Shown: positions 9,645 to 16,549, counted from the stretch's first letter. The stretch: DNA of 36,414 nucleotides from a virus (IMGVR_UViG_3300027749_000268:1-36414), one strand, 5' to 3'. The notes: generated from the letters alone by a model not told the origin. Numbers and translations: made by a program.

Positions 9645-9820
9645 TGGTTCTCCCTGATCATCTTCTTTACATCGTCCACCGTCAGGCCAAGTCGGGTTAA
9701 GTCGGCGGGTCGAAGAAACAGTTTAGTCGGCTTCAGCGTTATTGGTTCATTGCGCTGCTTTATCATCTTCTGCATTTCTTCCAACGCCTTTGTAAGACTG
9801 GCTTCGGTGAGTTCAGTCAT
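9641..9820 (-). CDS. 59-residue unknown phage protein
   Basis: The ATG at 9820 overlaps the previous stop (ATGA) and has a G-rich stretch just upstream as ribosome site. The product is charged and helical: a first helix (LTEASLTKALEEMQKMIKQ), a short linker, then LTRLGLTVDDVKKMIRE. No known motif. It ends in an ATGA overlap with the 47-residue gene, so both belong to one coupled chain. Confidence 0.68.
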   Translation of the reverse strand: MTELTEASLTKALEEMQKMIKQRNEPITLKPTKLFLRPADLTRLGLTVDDVKKMIRENQ

Positions 9821-10092
9821 GGTCCACCCCCCGTCCGCTTTGTGTACTCAACGTCAAACAAACGTGTTATCTCAGGCAGCATGGTTTTAAACAATTCATT
9901 GCGATCAATTACAGCCCTCTTTACTTGTGGGATGTACTCGGGCACAACCATCTCAACTCCAAGGTACTCGGCAAAGTCAGTCAGTATTGTTGCTGCAAAG
10001 TCTCGGGGTGATGCGTACCACTCATCGGCATAGCTTCCGTCTTGCGTTTCAACAAACGCCAGCATCTTGTCGCGTAGTTCTTCTTTAGTCAT
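9817..10092 (-). CDS. Unknown phage protein (91 residues)
   Basis: Opens with an ATGA overlap onto the preceding gene and closes with another. The sequence starts MTKEELRDKMLAF and is acidic. A central segment (DFAATILTDFAEYLGVEM) looks helical and amphipathic. There are no cysteines and no recognisable catalytic motif. It is located in the block of small leftward genes between the recombination module and the DUF3310 gene. Function unknown. Confidence 0.75.
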   Translation of the reverse strand: MTKEELRDKMLAFVETQDGSYADEWYASPRDFAATILTDFAEYLGVEMVVPEYIPQVKRAVIDRNELFKTMLPEITRLFDVEYTKRTGGGP

Positions 10093-10358
10093 GGCGTCCC
10101 CCTGATACTGTGCAGAACGTGCACAAATGTTTGGTAGTCCGTTGCGGTGCTGAACCGCACGGGGTCTTTGTCATAGGTGTCGTGATTCAGCGCCGTACCG
10201 TCGTGATCAACTCTGGCTAGGTTCTTCTCCCAGATACGGATCGCATGGTCTAAACGCTCTTCAATGGTCTGCTGTGACCACGGCTTCTTTGGTGCCAAGG
10301 CCAAGCGCATCTTCTGTTCGCGCTCGATGCGCTCAAACTCATCGTCTTCGTCAGTCAT
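10089..10358 (-). CDS. Unknown phage protein (89 residues)
   Basis: The ATG at 10358 has AGGA seven bases upstream and overlaps the preceding stop (ATGA). The product has a very charged N-terminus (acidic, then a basic helix), followed by a helix with QQTIEERLDHAIRIWEKN and a C-terminal part rich in His and Asp. No known domain was recognised. Strict coupling on both sides supports that it is a real gene. Confidence 0.75.
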   Translation of the reverse strand: MTDEDDEFERIEREQKMRLALAPKKPWSQQTIEERLDHAIRIWEKNLARVDHDGTALNHDTYDKDPVRFSTATDYQTFVHVLHSIRGTP

Positions 10359-11026
10359 GTTGCATCCTTTAGTTCGTAGTCTTTAAACACCGTCCCCTTG
10401 CTGGCATTGCCACGCCAACATTCTTTGACCCAGCCTCGTTTGCCAGACTTATAGGTACGCCAGTGGCCTCTAGCCTGATGCCTGCGGGGGCTTGCGTGTG
10501 TACCGCCGCGAGACTCTGACTGCGGCTTGGGCGGCTCAATGATTACCGTATGCCAGTCGTACAAAGGTTTCAATCCACGCTTGGCTCTGCTTACGTTGGC
10601 CTTGTGTGGTGTTGGGACGTAAGTCTCTACGGGCATATCCAACGATGCGTAAAACATAGCCACAATCGCACACATCATGGACTGGTCTTGCGGGTCGATT
10701 GGTTTGTCTACCGGTCCAACTTTTGGCTCTCCGTTATCTTCAGCAAACAAAAAAGACCCAAGGGTCTTGTACCCTGTCGGCTTTATAATCCAGCCCGACA
10801 CTATGGTAGCTGCTTGTTCAGCCAGCACTGACAACATAAAGTCACCCTGCGCTGTCTTGCCGCACAACATCATGTTTTTGTACGGCGCTGGATGGAGCAA
10901 ATATTTGCGTTGGTCATAGCCAATGTATTCCTTGATTGCTCCAGTTACATCAAACCATTGCATCTGAGTTGGGTCAAGGTCGGCCACCGACACCATCTTG
11001 ACCATTTCCCGTACTAATGGCGTCAT
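10355..11026 (-). CDS. Phage protein of unknown function with basic C-terminal tail
   Basis: A 223-residue protein, the largest of the small-gene block. Residues about 1-150 form a mixed fold with buried-looking strands (TIVSGWIIKPTGYKTLGSFLFA) and a helix (QSMMCAIVAMFYASL). The C-terminal 50 residues are strongly basic: the HASPRRHQARGHWRTYKSGKRGWV pattern, a Cys-Trp, and KGTVFKDYEL. Similar RRHxRRGHxR...SGKxxWV...G...KDY endings occur in many proteobacterial phage proteins of unknown function. The tail suggests nucleic-acid contact, which is inference. It is ATGA-coupled on both sides. Confidence 0.8.
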   Translation of the reverse strand: MTPLVREMVKMVSVADLDPTQMQWFDVTGAIKEYIGYDQRKYLLHPAPYKNMMLCGKTAQGDFMLSVLAEQAATIVSGWIIKPTGYKTLGSFLFAEDNGEPKVGPVDKPIDPQDQSMMCAIVAMFYASLDMPVETYVPTPHKANVSRAKRGLKPLYDWHTVIIEPPKPQSESRGGTHASPRRHQARGHWRTYKSGKRGWVKECWRGNASKGTVFKDYELKDAT

Positions 11027-11148
11027 TGCGGCTTCTCCTCGTCATCAAAATCCATATCAACAGGGTGCGGCACATCGTCATGCACGATAACTCCATACTC
11101 ATCTGCTATTAGCAACTTGCCGCATACTACGCAGTAATATCCGTTCAT
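11023..11148 (-). CDS. 41-residue protein with CxxC
   Basis: A very short gene that starts and ends in ATGA overlaps, with GGAG eight bases upstream of its ATG. The product has CVVCG at residues 6-10, like one half of a zinc knuckle, then an acidic C-terminal half (DMDFDDEEK). Only one Cys pair is present, with two His nearby, so zinc binding is possible but not shown. Function unknown. The support is the ribosome site and the double coupling. Confidence 0.6.
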   Translation of the reverse strand: MNGYYCVVCGKLLIADEYGVIVHDDVPHPVDMDFDDEEKPQ

Positions 11149-11501
11149 GTGTTGCGCTCCTTCAGTTTGGCTTCAACTGTTCTGGCGAACTCAATCCACT
11201 TGCTGCCATAGACATTGTTTACATCAAACAAATCCAAAACCTCTTCTGGCGTCAGCCCTATCCACTGGCGCTGTGCTGCGGGTGGGCTTCTGTGCATTAA
11301 CGGTTCTCCGTCTGCATCAAAATACACTTCTCGCAAACTCCATGCGCTAATCACCGGCTCCTGCTCTGGCTGCTCCAGTGCGGCTTGCAGGGCGGTGATT
11401 GCTTCTTGCGTTGCTTTTTGACCGCGAAAGCTGTCCACAAAAATCGCTGCTGATTTCAACGCCTCCAGAGCCTGCTGCGCGGCTTGTCTTAGTGTGCTCA
11501 T
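11145..11501 (-). CDS. Unknown phage protein typical of Burkholderiales phages
   Basis: 118 residues in two parts. The N-terminal part is an Ala-rich helix (LRQAAQQALEALKSA...AITALQAALEQPEQEP). The C-terminal part reads RQWIGLTPEEV...FARTVEAKLKERN. This two-part layout is familiar from many phages and prophages of Comamonadaceae and Burkholderiaceae, usually annotated hypothetical. That resemblance is recalled, not searched. ATGA overlaps on both sides. It supports a betaproteobacterial host but gives no function. Confidence 0.78.
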   Translation of the reverse strand: MSTLRQAAQQALEALKSAAIFVDSFRGQKATQEAITALQAALEQPEQEPVISAWSLREVYFDADGEPLMHRSPPAAQRQWIGLTPEEVLDLFDVNNVYGSKWIEFARTVEAKLKERNT

Positions 11502-11743
11502 TTCATACTCCTTCCAATTTCAGCCGCTGCCCTTGTGATGGCGCGGCGGGTTGCTGCGTAGGGGTCAGGGTCGTCAAGGAAAGCCCCCATGCCAGAGTGA
11601 GTCCAGAGTTTCAACTTCACCGCCAGCCGCAGCGCATCGCCATCGTCGTCAAGGGGGTTCCACTGGTTAAACTCAATCCGCATCTTCGCTTCTTCAAGCC
11701 CAGCAGCCTTCGACGCCAGTTCAAGTAGTTCTTTGTTAGTCAT
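11498..11743 (-). CDS. Phage ABA-sandwich-like small protein
   Basis: 81 residues: MTNKELLELASKAAGLE, then WNPLDDDGDALRLAVKL, then RRAITRAAAEIG. The WNPL-DDGDALRLAVKL core followed by an AAA-rich helix is found in small phage proteins described as the phage ABA sandwich domain or as NinX-like relatives. The assignment is tentative and no activity is known. The ribosome site is weak (GAG upstream), so re-initiation after the nearby upstream gene may help. Its stop overlaps the next start (ATGA). Confidence 0.75.
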   Translation of the reverse strand: MTNKELLELASKAAGLEEAKMRIEFNQWNPLDDDGDALRLAVKLKLWTHSGMGAFLDDPDPYAATRRAITRAAAEIGRSMK

Positions 11744-11750
11744 GATTGGC

Positions 11751-11870
11751 TCATATCAAATACCCCGCCAAGAAAAAGAGTGCCGCAAGTGCAAGCAACG
11801 TCAGGACAATGGCAAGGGCGAAATCCATCCAACTGTAGGCAAACAAGCCCTCTTCGTTATCGTCGTTCAT
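11751..11870 (-). CDS. 39-residue single-span membrane protein
   Basis: The product has an acidic N-terminus (MNDDNEEG) followed by one long hydrophobic segment of about 22 residues starting near FALAIVL and ending GYLI, so it is very likely a single-pass inner-membrane peptide. The ATG at 11870 overlaps the stop of the Pro-rich gene (ATGA), with GAGG about ten bases upstream. A holin-like or membrane-regulator role is conceivable, but nothing in the sequence shows it and no lysis genes are adjacent. Confidence 0.62.
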   Translation of the reverse strand: MNDDNEEGLFAYSWMDFALAIVLTLLALAALFFLAGYLI

Positions 11871-11959
11871 AAGGGTGCATCCTCATGGTTGTTCGGGTTA
11901 AACGGCATCGGCGGTACAGGCCGGTTCGGTGGTAGTTGGGTTGGGAAGGGCCATGTCAT
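11867..11959 (-). CDS. 30-residue Pro/Asn-rich peptide
   Basis: A minimal gene kept by coupling: its ATG overlaps the upstream stop (ATGA at 11956-11959) and its stop overlaps the downstream ATG (ATGA at 11867-11870). The product is one third proline and asparagine (QLPPNRPVPPMPFNPNNHED) and should be unstructured. No membrane segment. Whether it has its own function or mainly carries ribosomes to the membrane-protein gene is unknown. Confidence 0.5.
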   Translation of the reverse strand: MTWPFPTQLPPNRPVPPMPFNPNNHEDAPL

Positions 11960-12219
11960 GTCCGATGCCCCTTGCTAGGCAAACTGAACGCCTTCAAGCT
12001 ACCCGCCCGTGGCACTTGGGCGGTGTGATCCCCGTCTCCTGTTCTATACGTACCACGCTGCCACAAGTCGTTGTCCGCCGCCTTGACTTCACCCGGCAGC
12101 TTCTGCCTCTCCACGTATGCGCCAAGCGTCTCCTTGGTCTTTTTCTGCAACTCAAGGGCTGCGGGGCGCACCATGTGCGTCGGTGTGCGGTTGACCTTGA
12201 TCTCTTCTAAGATGCTCAT
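11956..12219 (-). CDS. Unknown phage protein (87 residues)
   Basis: Two ATGs are close together. The one at 12219 is chosen because GAGG lies seven bases upstream and it overlaps the previous stop (ATGA); the ATG at 12225 would have only one base of spacing. The product is basic in the middle (LQKKTKETLGAYVERQKLPGEVK) and ends in a flexible Gly/Ser/Lys-rich tail. No known domain. It is part of the coupled leftward chain. Confidence 0.7.
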   Translation of the reverse strand: MSILEEIKVNRTPTHMVRPAALELQKKTKETLGAYVERQKLPGEVKAADNDLWQRGTYRTGDGDHTAQVPRAGSLKAFSLPSKGHRT

Positions 12220-12404
12220 TCCCATACCTCGTCTTCAAATTCGTTTATGTGTTCCAGTGCGAAGACAAGCAGTTGCTTGACCACGCCCGGTGTGATCTTT
12301 ACGGTTGACCCTTCTCCGTCAACAAACTTAATCCAGTCGCCGTAGACCTGCATCTTGCGTATGTTGCCGGGGTCAATTTCTGCCCCATCTGAGTTGATGT
12401 TCAT
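12216..12404 (-). CDS. Unknown acidic phage protein (62 residues)
   Basis: The ATG at 12404 has a strong ribosome site, GGAG seven bases upstream. The frame extends to 12470 but would then overlap the neighbour, so the shorter form is chosen. The product has alternating strand-like segments (KMQVYGDWIKFVDGEGSTVKI) and a C-terminal helix, consistent with a small beta-barrel plus helix. No known motif. ATGA overlap with the next gene. Confidence 0.7.
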   Translation of the reverse strand: MNINSDGAEIDPGNIRKMQVYGDWIKFVDGEGSTVKITPGVVKQLLVFALEHINEFEDEVWE

Positions 12405-12420
12405 GTGTTTTCTCCAGTGT

Positions 12421-12792
12421 TTAAAAAAGACTTTGTTGCCTTGAGCTAAATGGAACTTGGTCGTTGCCAAAAATATTGCTGCGCCATAAAGTCACTGACG
12501 GCATGTGGTTGTGAGAATGTATTGGTTCAACTTTAGATATTGGAGAAGTCCAGCCCATTTGTTGCATAGCCCTAGCGCCACTTACCCATGTGTTGTGGTG
12601 CAAAGTAATTGGCAATCTCAGACCATTTAATTCAGCTTGCGCCCTGAACTCATCACCCATAACAACCGGACGCATTAACAAGAAGTTTTGCATAATTTCC
12701 AAATATTTTTCAACAAAAATAGGTTCTGCTTGGTAAGCCTTACCCCAACATTTGTCAGCCAAAATTAACGCTTGCTTCATGCGCTCGTTCAT
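12421..12792 (-). CDS. Unknown phage protein, possible winged-helix fold
   Basis: 123 residues with GGAG six bases before the ATG. The N-terminal 55 residues are helical. The C-terminal part reads LPITLHHNTWVSGARAMQQMGW...SHNHMPSVTLWRSNIF, a pattern (HHNxW, then a Gly-Trp turn, then xTLWRS) seen in small phage proteins of unknown function near replication genes. The helix-turn-hairpin order suggests a winged-helix fold, which is inference. The gene looks more AT-rich than its neighbours. Confidence 0.7.
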   Translation of the reverse strand: MNERMKQALILADKCWGKAYQAEPIFVEKYLEIMQNFLLMRPVVMGDEFRAQAELNGLRLPITLHHNTWVSGARAMQQMGWTSPISKVEPIHSHNHMPSVTLWRSNIFGNDQVPFSSRQQSLF

Positions 12793-12813
12793 ATTAGTCT
12801 CCAGCTAATGTAA

Positions 12814-12957
12814 TTATGTGTCTTTCTTCACGGTGTTCTCTGGATGTATCAGCCACTTGGTTCCCAAGAACCTGATGGACTTGACCCACTGCCGTTGGTT
12901 GTGGCGATCCGTTGACCGGATGCCGCTGCTGAAGTGCTGGCGCACTCGGGTGAGCAT
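12814..12957 (-). CDS. 47-residue basic protein
   Basis: A short frame between two larger genes, starting nine bases after the upstream stop. The product is strongly basic and Trp/Arg-rich (RVRQHFSSGIRSTDRHNQRQWVKSIRFLGTKWLIHPE), consistent with nucleic-acid binding. The ribosome site is weak (GTGA-type), so translation may rely on re-initiation. The support is the good fit into the operon and the protein-like composition. Function unknown. Confidence 0.52.
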   Translation of the reverse strand: MLTRVRQHFSSGIRSTDRHNQRQWVKSIRFLGTKWLIHPENTVKKDT

Positions 12958-12965
12958 TTTGATTT

Positions 12966-13235
12966 TCACTTGCTCACCTTGACAAAGTTTACATATTTCC
13001 TGCCTTCGCGCTCGGCTTTCTTCTTGGCGTAGTACTGCTTTGCGTATGCCCGTGCCCGTGTTTTCTTTTCATCCGCAGTTTTCTTTAGAACAGTGTTGTT
13101 GTTCACCGTATTTTGTAGCTGCTCAATCAGCCCAGTCAATCGGAACAAGTTGTAGCTTATTTGCTTTTGGGATTCTGTTAATTCAGCTTGTGCCTCTTCC
13201 AAAGCGGCAATACGTTTAAATATGTTCAGGTTCAT
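12966..13235 (-). CDS. Coiled-coil protein with basic C-terminus
   Basis: The ATG at 13235 has AGGA seven bases upstream and overlaps the previous stop (ATGA), so the longer frame to 13292 is not used. Residues 1-45 form a heptad-like helix (ALEEAQAELTESQKQISYNLFRLTGLIEQLQ). Residues 55-85 are rich in Lys/Arg/Ala (KKTRARAYAKQYYAKKKAEREGRK). The layout suggests an oligomerising, DNA- or RNA-contacting protein; there is no specific family match. Confidence 0.72.
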   Translation of the reverse strand: MNLNIFKRIAALEEAQAELTESQKQISYNLFRLTGLIEQLQNTVNNNTVLKKTADEKKTRARAYAKQYYAKKKAEREGRKYVNFVKVSK

Positions 13236-13459
13236 GTTGTTTCCTTGTGTAACTTGTTGAGTAGTTCTTGCGGTTTCTTTTCGGTGATCCAAAATCCAGT
13301 GGCGTTTACACTCATTCCTTTGTCAGTCATCTCCTCTACGGTCATACACCGACGGTCTACCCCGTGTTTGCCTGTGCGGTGCATATCAAATGCCTTGATG
13401 CTGTTGAAGTACTCCTTGCATCCTTGGCACTGGTTCTTATCCCCTTTAAGCAGTTTCAT
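13232..13459 (-). CDS. C2H2 zinc-finger-like phage protein
   Basis: 75 residues with one classical-looking finger: CQGC at 11-14, then a Phe, then H27 and H32 (C-x2-C-x12-H-x4-H). Small one-finger proteins of this type are common in phages of proteobacteria and are presumed DNA- or protein-binding. The ATG at 13459 has AGAGG five bases upstream. Overlaps on both sides place it in the same transcript as the ribbon-helix-helix gene. Confidence 0.78.
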   Translation of the reverse strand: MKLLKGDKNQCQGCKEYFNSIKAFDMHRTGKHGVDRRCMTVEEMTDKGMSVNATGFWITEKKPQELLNKLHKETT

Positions 13460-13766
13460 TGGTTGCCTCTTTGATCAAGCAGGTAGATAACTCATTGGTA
13501 ATGATTTCAGCAAACGATGCACCACTGGGGAACCTCATCTGTGCTGCGGTGTTAGCTTCTATCATCTTGATGCACTTGTTTACTGCCTCGTTGTACCCTT
13601 GTATGTAAGGGTTGTTGTCTGCCATTCGTAAAAGGATTGCTTCCCTGATGATCTTTGCCATAGCAAGTTTCTTTTGCTTGGCAAACTTCTTTAAACGAAC
13701 GTGTTCAGCCGCTTCAAGGTAAGTCATAAAGGGCATCAGCCGATTAGAAGGAATTGTTTTTTTCAT
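13446..13766 (-). CDS. Ribbon-helix-helix-type DNA-binding protein
   Basis: From the ATG at 13766 the product has 106 residues. Residues about 6-50 fit a ribbon-helix-helix: a short strand (RLMPFMTYL), helix A (EAAEHVRLKKFAKQK), turn, and helix B (AMAKIIREAILLRMAD). A C-terminal helical extension with ANTAAQMRF and ELSTCLIKEA follows. A TTG 15 bases upstream lacks a ribosome site. A regulator of the leftward operon is a reasonable guess but no operator can be assigned. Confidence 0.75.
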   Translation of the reverse strand: MKKTIPSNRLMPFMTYLEAAEHVRLKKFAKQKKLAMAKIIREAILLRMADNNPYIQGYNEAVNKCIKMIEANTAAQMRFPSGASFAEIITNELSTCLIKEATNETA

Positions 13767-14157
13767 GTTTCCACTGCTCAAAAATAGCCACTACTTCATC
13801 GAAGATGGATTGGGCTACGGGGTCTCCGTTAAGTTGTGACCGGGACTCAATCCCGCATTTGTCGCATAACATCGTCGCCGTTTCATTCTCATCGACCAGA
13901 TCAAGGCGGTATTTCTCCGACATAAACTGTTGAAACAATGGGTCACGGCAGATCATTCCTGCCGTTTTAACTCGGTTGTTGTAAACCGTCGCTGACTCAT
14001 CATCTTGGATGCGAACCAGCGCACAGGCATATCGTGCCCCGACAAAATCCCGGAGCAACTCGCTAGGGATTTCATCTGGGTGTAGTGACAGCGTCAGAAC
14101 AAAACCTGTCCGGTCTTGTTTCAACGCTACCTTTCTCGCTTCAAATTGAAGTGCCAT
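13744..14157 (-). CDS. Phage recombination-module protein of unknown function
   Basis: 137 residues starting MALQFEARKVALKQDRTGFVLTL. The strand-rich N-terminus (FVLTLSLHPDEIP...YACALVRIQDDE) resembles proteins that sit beside SSB and annealing-protein genes in many betaproteobacterial phages. That is a recalled resemblance without a named function. A Cys pair (CDKC) lies near residues 97-100, followed by GIESRSQLNG. It starts two bases after the SSB-like stop, so it is probably co-translated with it. Confidence 0.75.
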   Translation of the reverse strand: MALQFEARKVALKQDRTGFVLTLSLHPDEIPSELLRDFVGARYACALVRIQDDESATVYNNRVKTAGMICRDPLFQQFMSEKYRLDLVDENETATMLCDKCGIESRSQLNGDPVAQSIFDEVVAIFEQWKHEKNNSF

Positions 14158-14159
14158 GC

Positions 14160-14474
14160 TCAGAACGGAATATCGTGATCCGAGAAGTCTTGCGGGGCAG
14201 GTTGCTGCGACTGACGGTTAGCTTGTGCTTGACCTTCAGGAACAAAACGATTCACCGCAAGTGACAGGAACGTGTGACCCTTCTTGTCTTGCTTCTTCCA
14301 CCCACTCAGCTTGATCACCATGATGTCGCCATCCATCTGGGCATTGGTCATGTCCTTGATGTTCACCGCCAGAGTACCCCAGTAGTCAGGTGACTTCTCG
14401 GTCTTCTTGGTTGCGTTGGCACGGAGTGATCCGCCATCAGGTAACTCTTTAAACTCAGTTTTGTACTCAGCCAT
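14160..14474 (-). CDS. SSB-like single-stranded DNA-binding protein
   Basis: 104 residues. The N-terminal 80 form a strand-rich domain (GDIMVIKLSGWKKQDKKGHTFLSLAVNRF) compatible with a minimal OB fold. A Gln/Pro-rich linker and the acidic tip DFSDHDIPF follow; the DxxIPF end is the hallmark by which SSBs recruit partner enzymes. The fold is closer to short phage or plasmid SSB-like proteins than to E. coli SSB. AGAGG is six bases before the ATG. It lies directly downstream of the annealing protein, its natural partner. Confidence 0.75.
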   Translation of the reverse strand: MAEYKTEFKELPDGGSLRANATKKTEKSPDYWGTLAVNIKDMTNAQMDGDIMVIKLSGWKKQDKKGHTFLSLAVNRFVPEGQAQANRQSQQPAPQDFSDHDIPF

Positions 14475-15198
14475 TTTTAGCCTCTTTCAGTTGTTGTTTC
14501 AGGTTTGCAAAATACGACAGCACATCTTGGTACAGACTCAGATGGGTCTTCTTCAGGGACTCCAGTTGAAGCTGATTGCTTATCCAATAGCTGTTTAAAC
14601 TCTCGACATCCTTACAGATGTTTGTGTACTCAATCATCGACTTAGCAAAAAGGTCTCTGGCTTCGTCGCTGTTGTCCCACTCAGTGGGCTGTGGCCTTAG
14701 ATTCCTCTGGACCTCCTTTACCTCTGCCTTCGTCAAAGGTTTAGGCGTTTCCTTGAGAACTTCCTTGGTCTCATCCTCTTTCTCAGGTAGGTCTTCACCA
14801 GCGTAGATGTAAAGACCCAGCCCGTGCATAGCCACTGCCTTTGTGAGGCAGCGCATGAGGGATGTGTTTACATTGAAGGCATCTACCTTCTCTGTTTGGT
14901 CTTTACCGTACTTGTCCTTGAAGGTTCTACCCGCAATGGATATGGGAGCATTGCGACTGTTCATCACTGGTAGCCAGCAAGTCACGGGCTTACCAAAGAT
15001 CGTCACAGACACCCATACCATAGCTGTGTCACCAACGGTCATAAACGGTTCACCGTTAAATGTTTGCACCGCAAAGTCAGCCTTTGGATCAGCCTTAAGT
15101 ACCTCCGCCCATGCCCATGCCCATGACAGGTAGGACAGTCCGTTCTTTTCTTCCTTGTGGTCATTTACATTGACCTTGAGCAAATCAATTTGATTCAT
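14467..15198 (-). CDS. DUF1071-type single-strand annealing protein
   Basis: 243 residues. The N-terminal 140 carry the DUF1071 signature: LSYLSWAWAWAEVLK, then LPVMNSRNAPI, then a DAFNVNTSLMRCLTKAVAMHGLGLYIYAGEDLP block. This family contains phage annealing proteins related to Rad52/Sak types (the exact subclass name is uncertain). The C-terminal 100 residues are a helical, charged extension. It overlaps the exonuclease gene by 14 bases and has AAGGA six bases before its ATG. The exonuclease, annealing protein and SSB together form a Red-like recombination module. Confidence 0.87.
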   Translation of the reverse strand: MNQIDLLKVNVNDHKEEKNGLSYLSWAWAWAEVLKADPKADFAVQTFNGEPFMTVGDTAMVWVSVTIFGKPVTCWLPVMNSRNAPISIAGRTFKDKYGKDQTEKVDAFNVNTSLMRCLTKAVAMHGLGLYIYAGEDLPEKEDETKEVLKETPKPLTKAEVKEVQRNLRPQPTEWDNSDEARDLFAKSMIEYTNICKDVESLNSYWISNQLQLESLKKTHLSLYQDVLSYFANLKQQLKEAKNG

Positions 15199-16051
15199 TG
15201 CTTTCCTTTTGATATTGACTACACCACTGGTTCACACCGCAATAATTACCTGTGCATCGTTTGGGTTCTCCTTTCCTTGTTTCAACGTAACCTTTCTCCT
15301 TTTCTGCCAACTCGTTTGCCTCCTCAATGGATTTAAACAACTTGATCGCAGTCTTCCTGCCTTCGCGCTTCACAGCAAAAACAGTCTCTGACATCCACCG
15401 CTCTTCGTCGGTGCAGTCCTGTAGCTCTTCGTTAAAGTCCCGTGCCACCTTTGCCTTCTGATGCATCCGCAGTCGATCACGGACAAAGGTCTCAGCGGTG
15501 TATGAGTCCCAGACGGGGATATCCACCACGGTAATAGGTGACTGAGGGTAGTTCTCTTTCGTTTCGTATTTGGTGTAGTCCCGGAGCATTGCACAGACCT
15601 TTAGACCCACCACCCGTTCTCTCTTAACAGTCTCCACTAGCCACTTGTACAGGTTCAGTTGCTCTACCCACTCACGCTTCTCTTTCATCACCGACCAAAC
15701 GGAGGTGAACTTGTAGTCCCACAGGATGATCCCTGCCGGGGTCACCTCTTGAATATCAATCGCCCCGCTGACGGTGGTTCCTTCCAACTCAGTAAATAGA
15801 CGTTCTTCCTTGATGAAGTTCTTGGTCTGTATCTCCTCAAACCGTGAGTGCAGGGCAGTACCAAGGAATGCATAGAGCATCTCGCTGATGTCCTGCTCCA
15901 GCGCATCGTCGTACTGTTCGCGTAACCTTTGCACTTTGGGAGGAGACAACAGCCCTGTTACACTGTACTCACTCTTGCCCTTGCTGTACCTGTCCTTGCT
16001 CATCATCTCAACGAGAGGCTGTGGTAGATCGTATCGGTTGGTAATTTTCAT
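15185..16051 (-). CDS. PD-(D/E)XK exonuclease, RecB/Cas4-like
   Basis: 288 residues from the ATG at 16051, which has AAAGGA six bases upstream; a TTG at 16066 lacks spacing. Motifs of the RecB nuclease family: GTALHSRFEE near 64-73, SGAIDI around D99, and WDYK with D112 and K114. The C-terminus carries CTGNYC...C (C-x4-C-x5-C), reminiscent of the iron-sulfur ligands of Cas4/AddB-type nucleases, but no N-terminal partner Cys is visible in the first 100 residues, so a full cluster is doubtful. It probably resects dsDNA ends for the annealing protein encoded next. It is the first gene of the leftward operon. Confidence 0.85.
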   Translation of the reverse strand: MKITNRYDLPQPLVEMMSKDRYSKGKSEYSVTGLLSPPKVQRLREQYDDALEQDISEMLYAFLGTALHSRFEEIQTKNFIKEERLFTELEGTTVSGAIDIQEVTPAGIILWDYKFTSVWSVMKEKREWVEQLNLYKWLVETVKRERVVGLKVCAMLRDYTKYETKENYPQSPITVVDIPVWDSYTAETFVRDRLRMHQKAKVARDFNEELQDCTDEERWMSETVFAVKREGRKTAIKLFKSIEEANELAEKEKGYVETRKGEPKRCTGNYCGVNQWCSQYQKESNESN

Positions 16052-16065
16052 GTGGAGTCCTTTCA
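16052..16065. promoter_or_regulatory. 14-bp divergent gap holding both ribosome sites
   Basis: The exonuclease and RusA genes point away from each other and only 14 bp separate their start codons. On the plus strand GGAG (16054-16057) serves RusA with eight bases of spacing. On the minus strand AAAGGA (complement of 16058-16063) serves the exonuclease with six. There is no room for promoters, so both must lie inside the opposite coding sequence. Confidence 0.7.
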
Positions 16066-16512
16066 ATGAAACACAATGATAGTGATGTTAGCACGGAAAT
16101 GCAAGCAATATCAAAAATTATTTTTGGTGAGCCTGCAAGCAAGGCAAACTCACGCAAACTTGTTCACTTCGGAGGGATGTCTAGACTGATCAAGTCGGAC
16201 AAAGCACTAGGCTATGCTGATGCGTTTAAACAACAGTGGCAACCAGAGCCGGTGTTGTTGACTGGTGATCTTCGGGTGACGATGCATATCTATTACGCAT
16301 CACGGAGACCGGACTTGGACGAGAGTTTGATCTTGGACCTGATGCAGGGGATTGCTTATGTAAACGATAGACAAGTGAAGGAGCGCCATGTGTACTGGGG
16401 TCTTGACCCTGAGTCCCCGAGGACGCTGATTAAAATTGAAACCATCGCGGAAGTTGCTCCCAAAAAAATGCCCCGGCAGACGCGGGGCAAAGCCCCGGCA
16501 ATCACGGGGTAG
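16066..16512 (+). CDS. rusA: RusA-like Holliday junction resolvase
   Basis: 148 residues with the RusA core: a first strand with IIFGEPASKANSRK, then RRPDLDESLILDLMQGIAYVNDRQV, in which the two Asp of PDLD and the Asp of NDRQV match the catalytic acidic residues of RusA, followed by a strand and ESPRTLIKIE. RusA cuts four-way junctions left by replication and recombination, easing packaging. The ATG at 16066 has GGAG eight bases upstream; an ATG at 16099 would begin nearer to the usual RusA N-terminus but has no ribosome site. It diverges from the recombination operon. Confidence 0.88.
   Translation: MKHNDSDVSTEMQAISKIIFGEPASKANSRKLVHFGGMSRLIKSDKALGYADAFKQQWQPEPVLLTGDLRVTMHIYYASRRPDLDESLILDLMQGIAYVNDRQVKERHVYWGLDPESPRTLIKIETIAEVAPKKMPRQTRGKAPAITG
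16085..16114 (-). promoter_or_regulatory. Candidate promoter of the leftward operon
   Basis: On the minus strand, TTGATA (complement of 16109-16114) and TAACAT (complement of 16085-16090) are separated by 18 bases, a fair sigma-70 type match (5/6 and 4/6). Transcription would start about 25 bases before the exonuclease ATG. The site lies inside the first codons of RusA. It was found by eye. Confidence 0.4.
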
Positions 16513-16549
16513 GGAGGAGACAACCAAGCCACATTATAGAGGATTATTT

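Noticed and set aside
16500-16512. GC-rich hairpin GGGGC-AAA-GCCCC at the end of RusA as a terminator
   Set aside because: The short stem (near 16485-16497) is not followed by a T-run and the next gene has its ribosome site close by.
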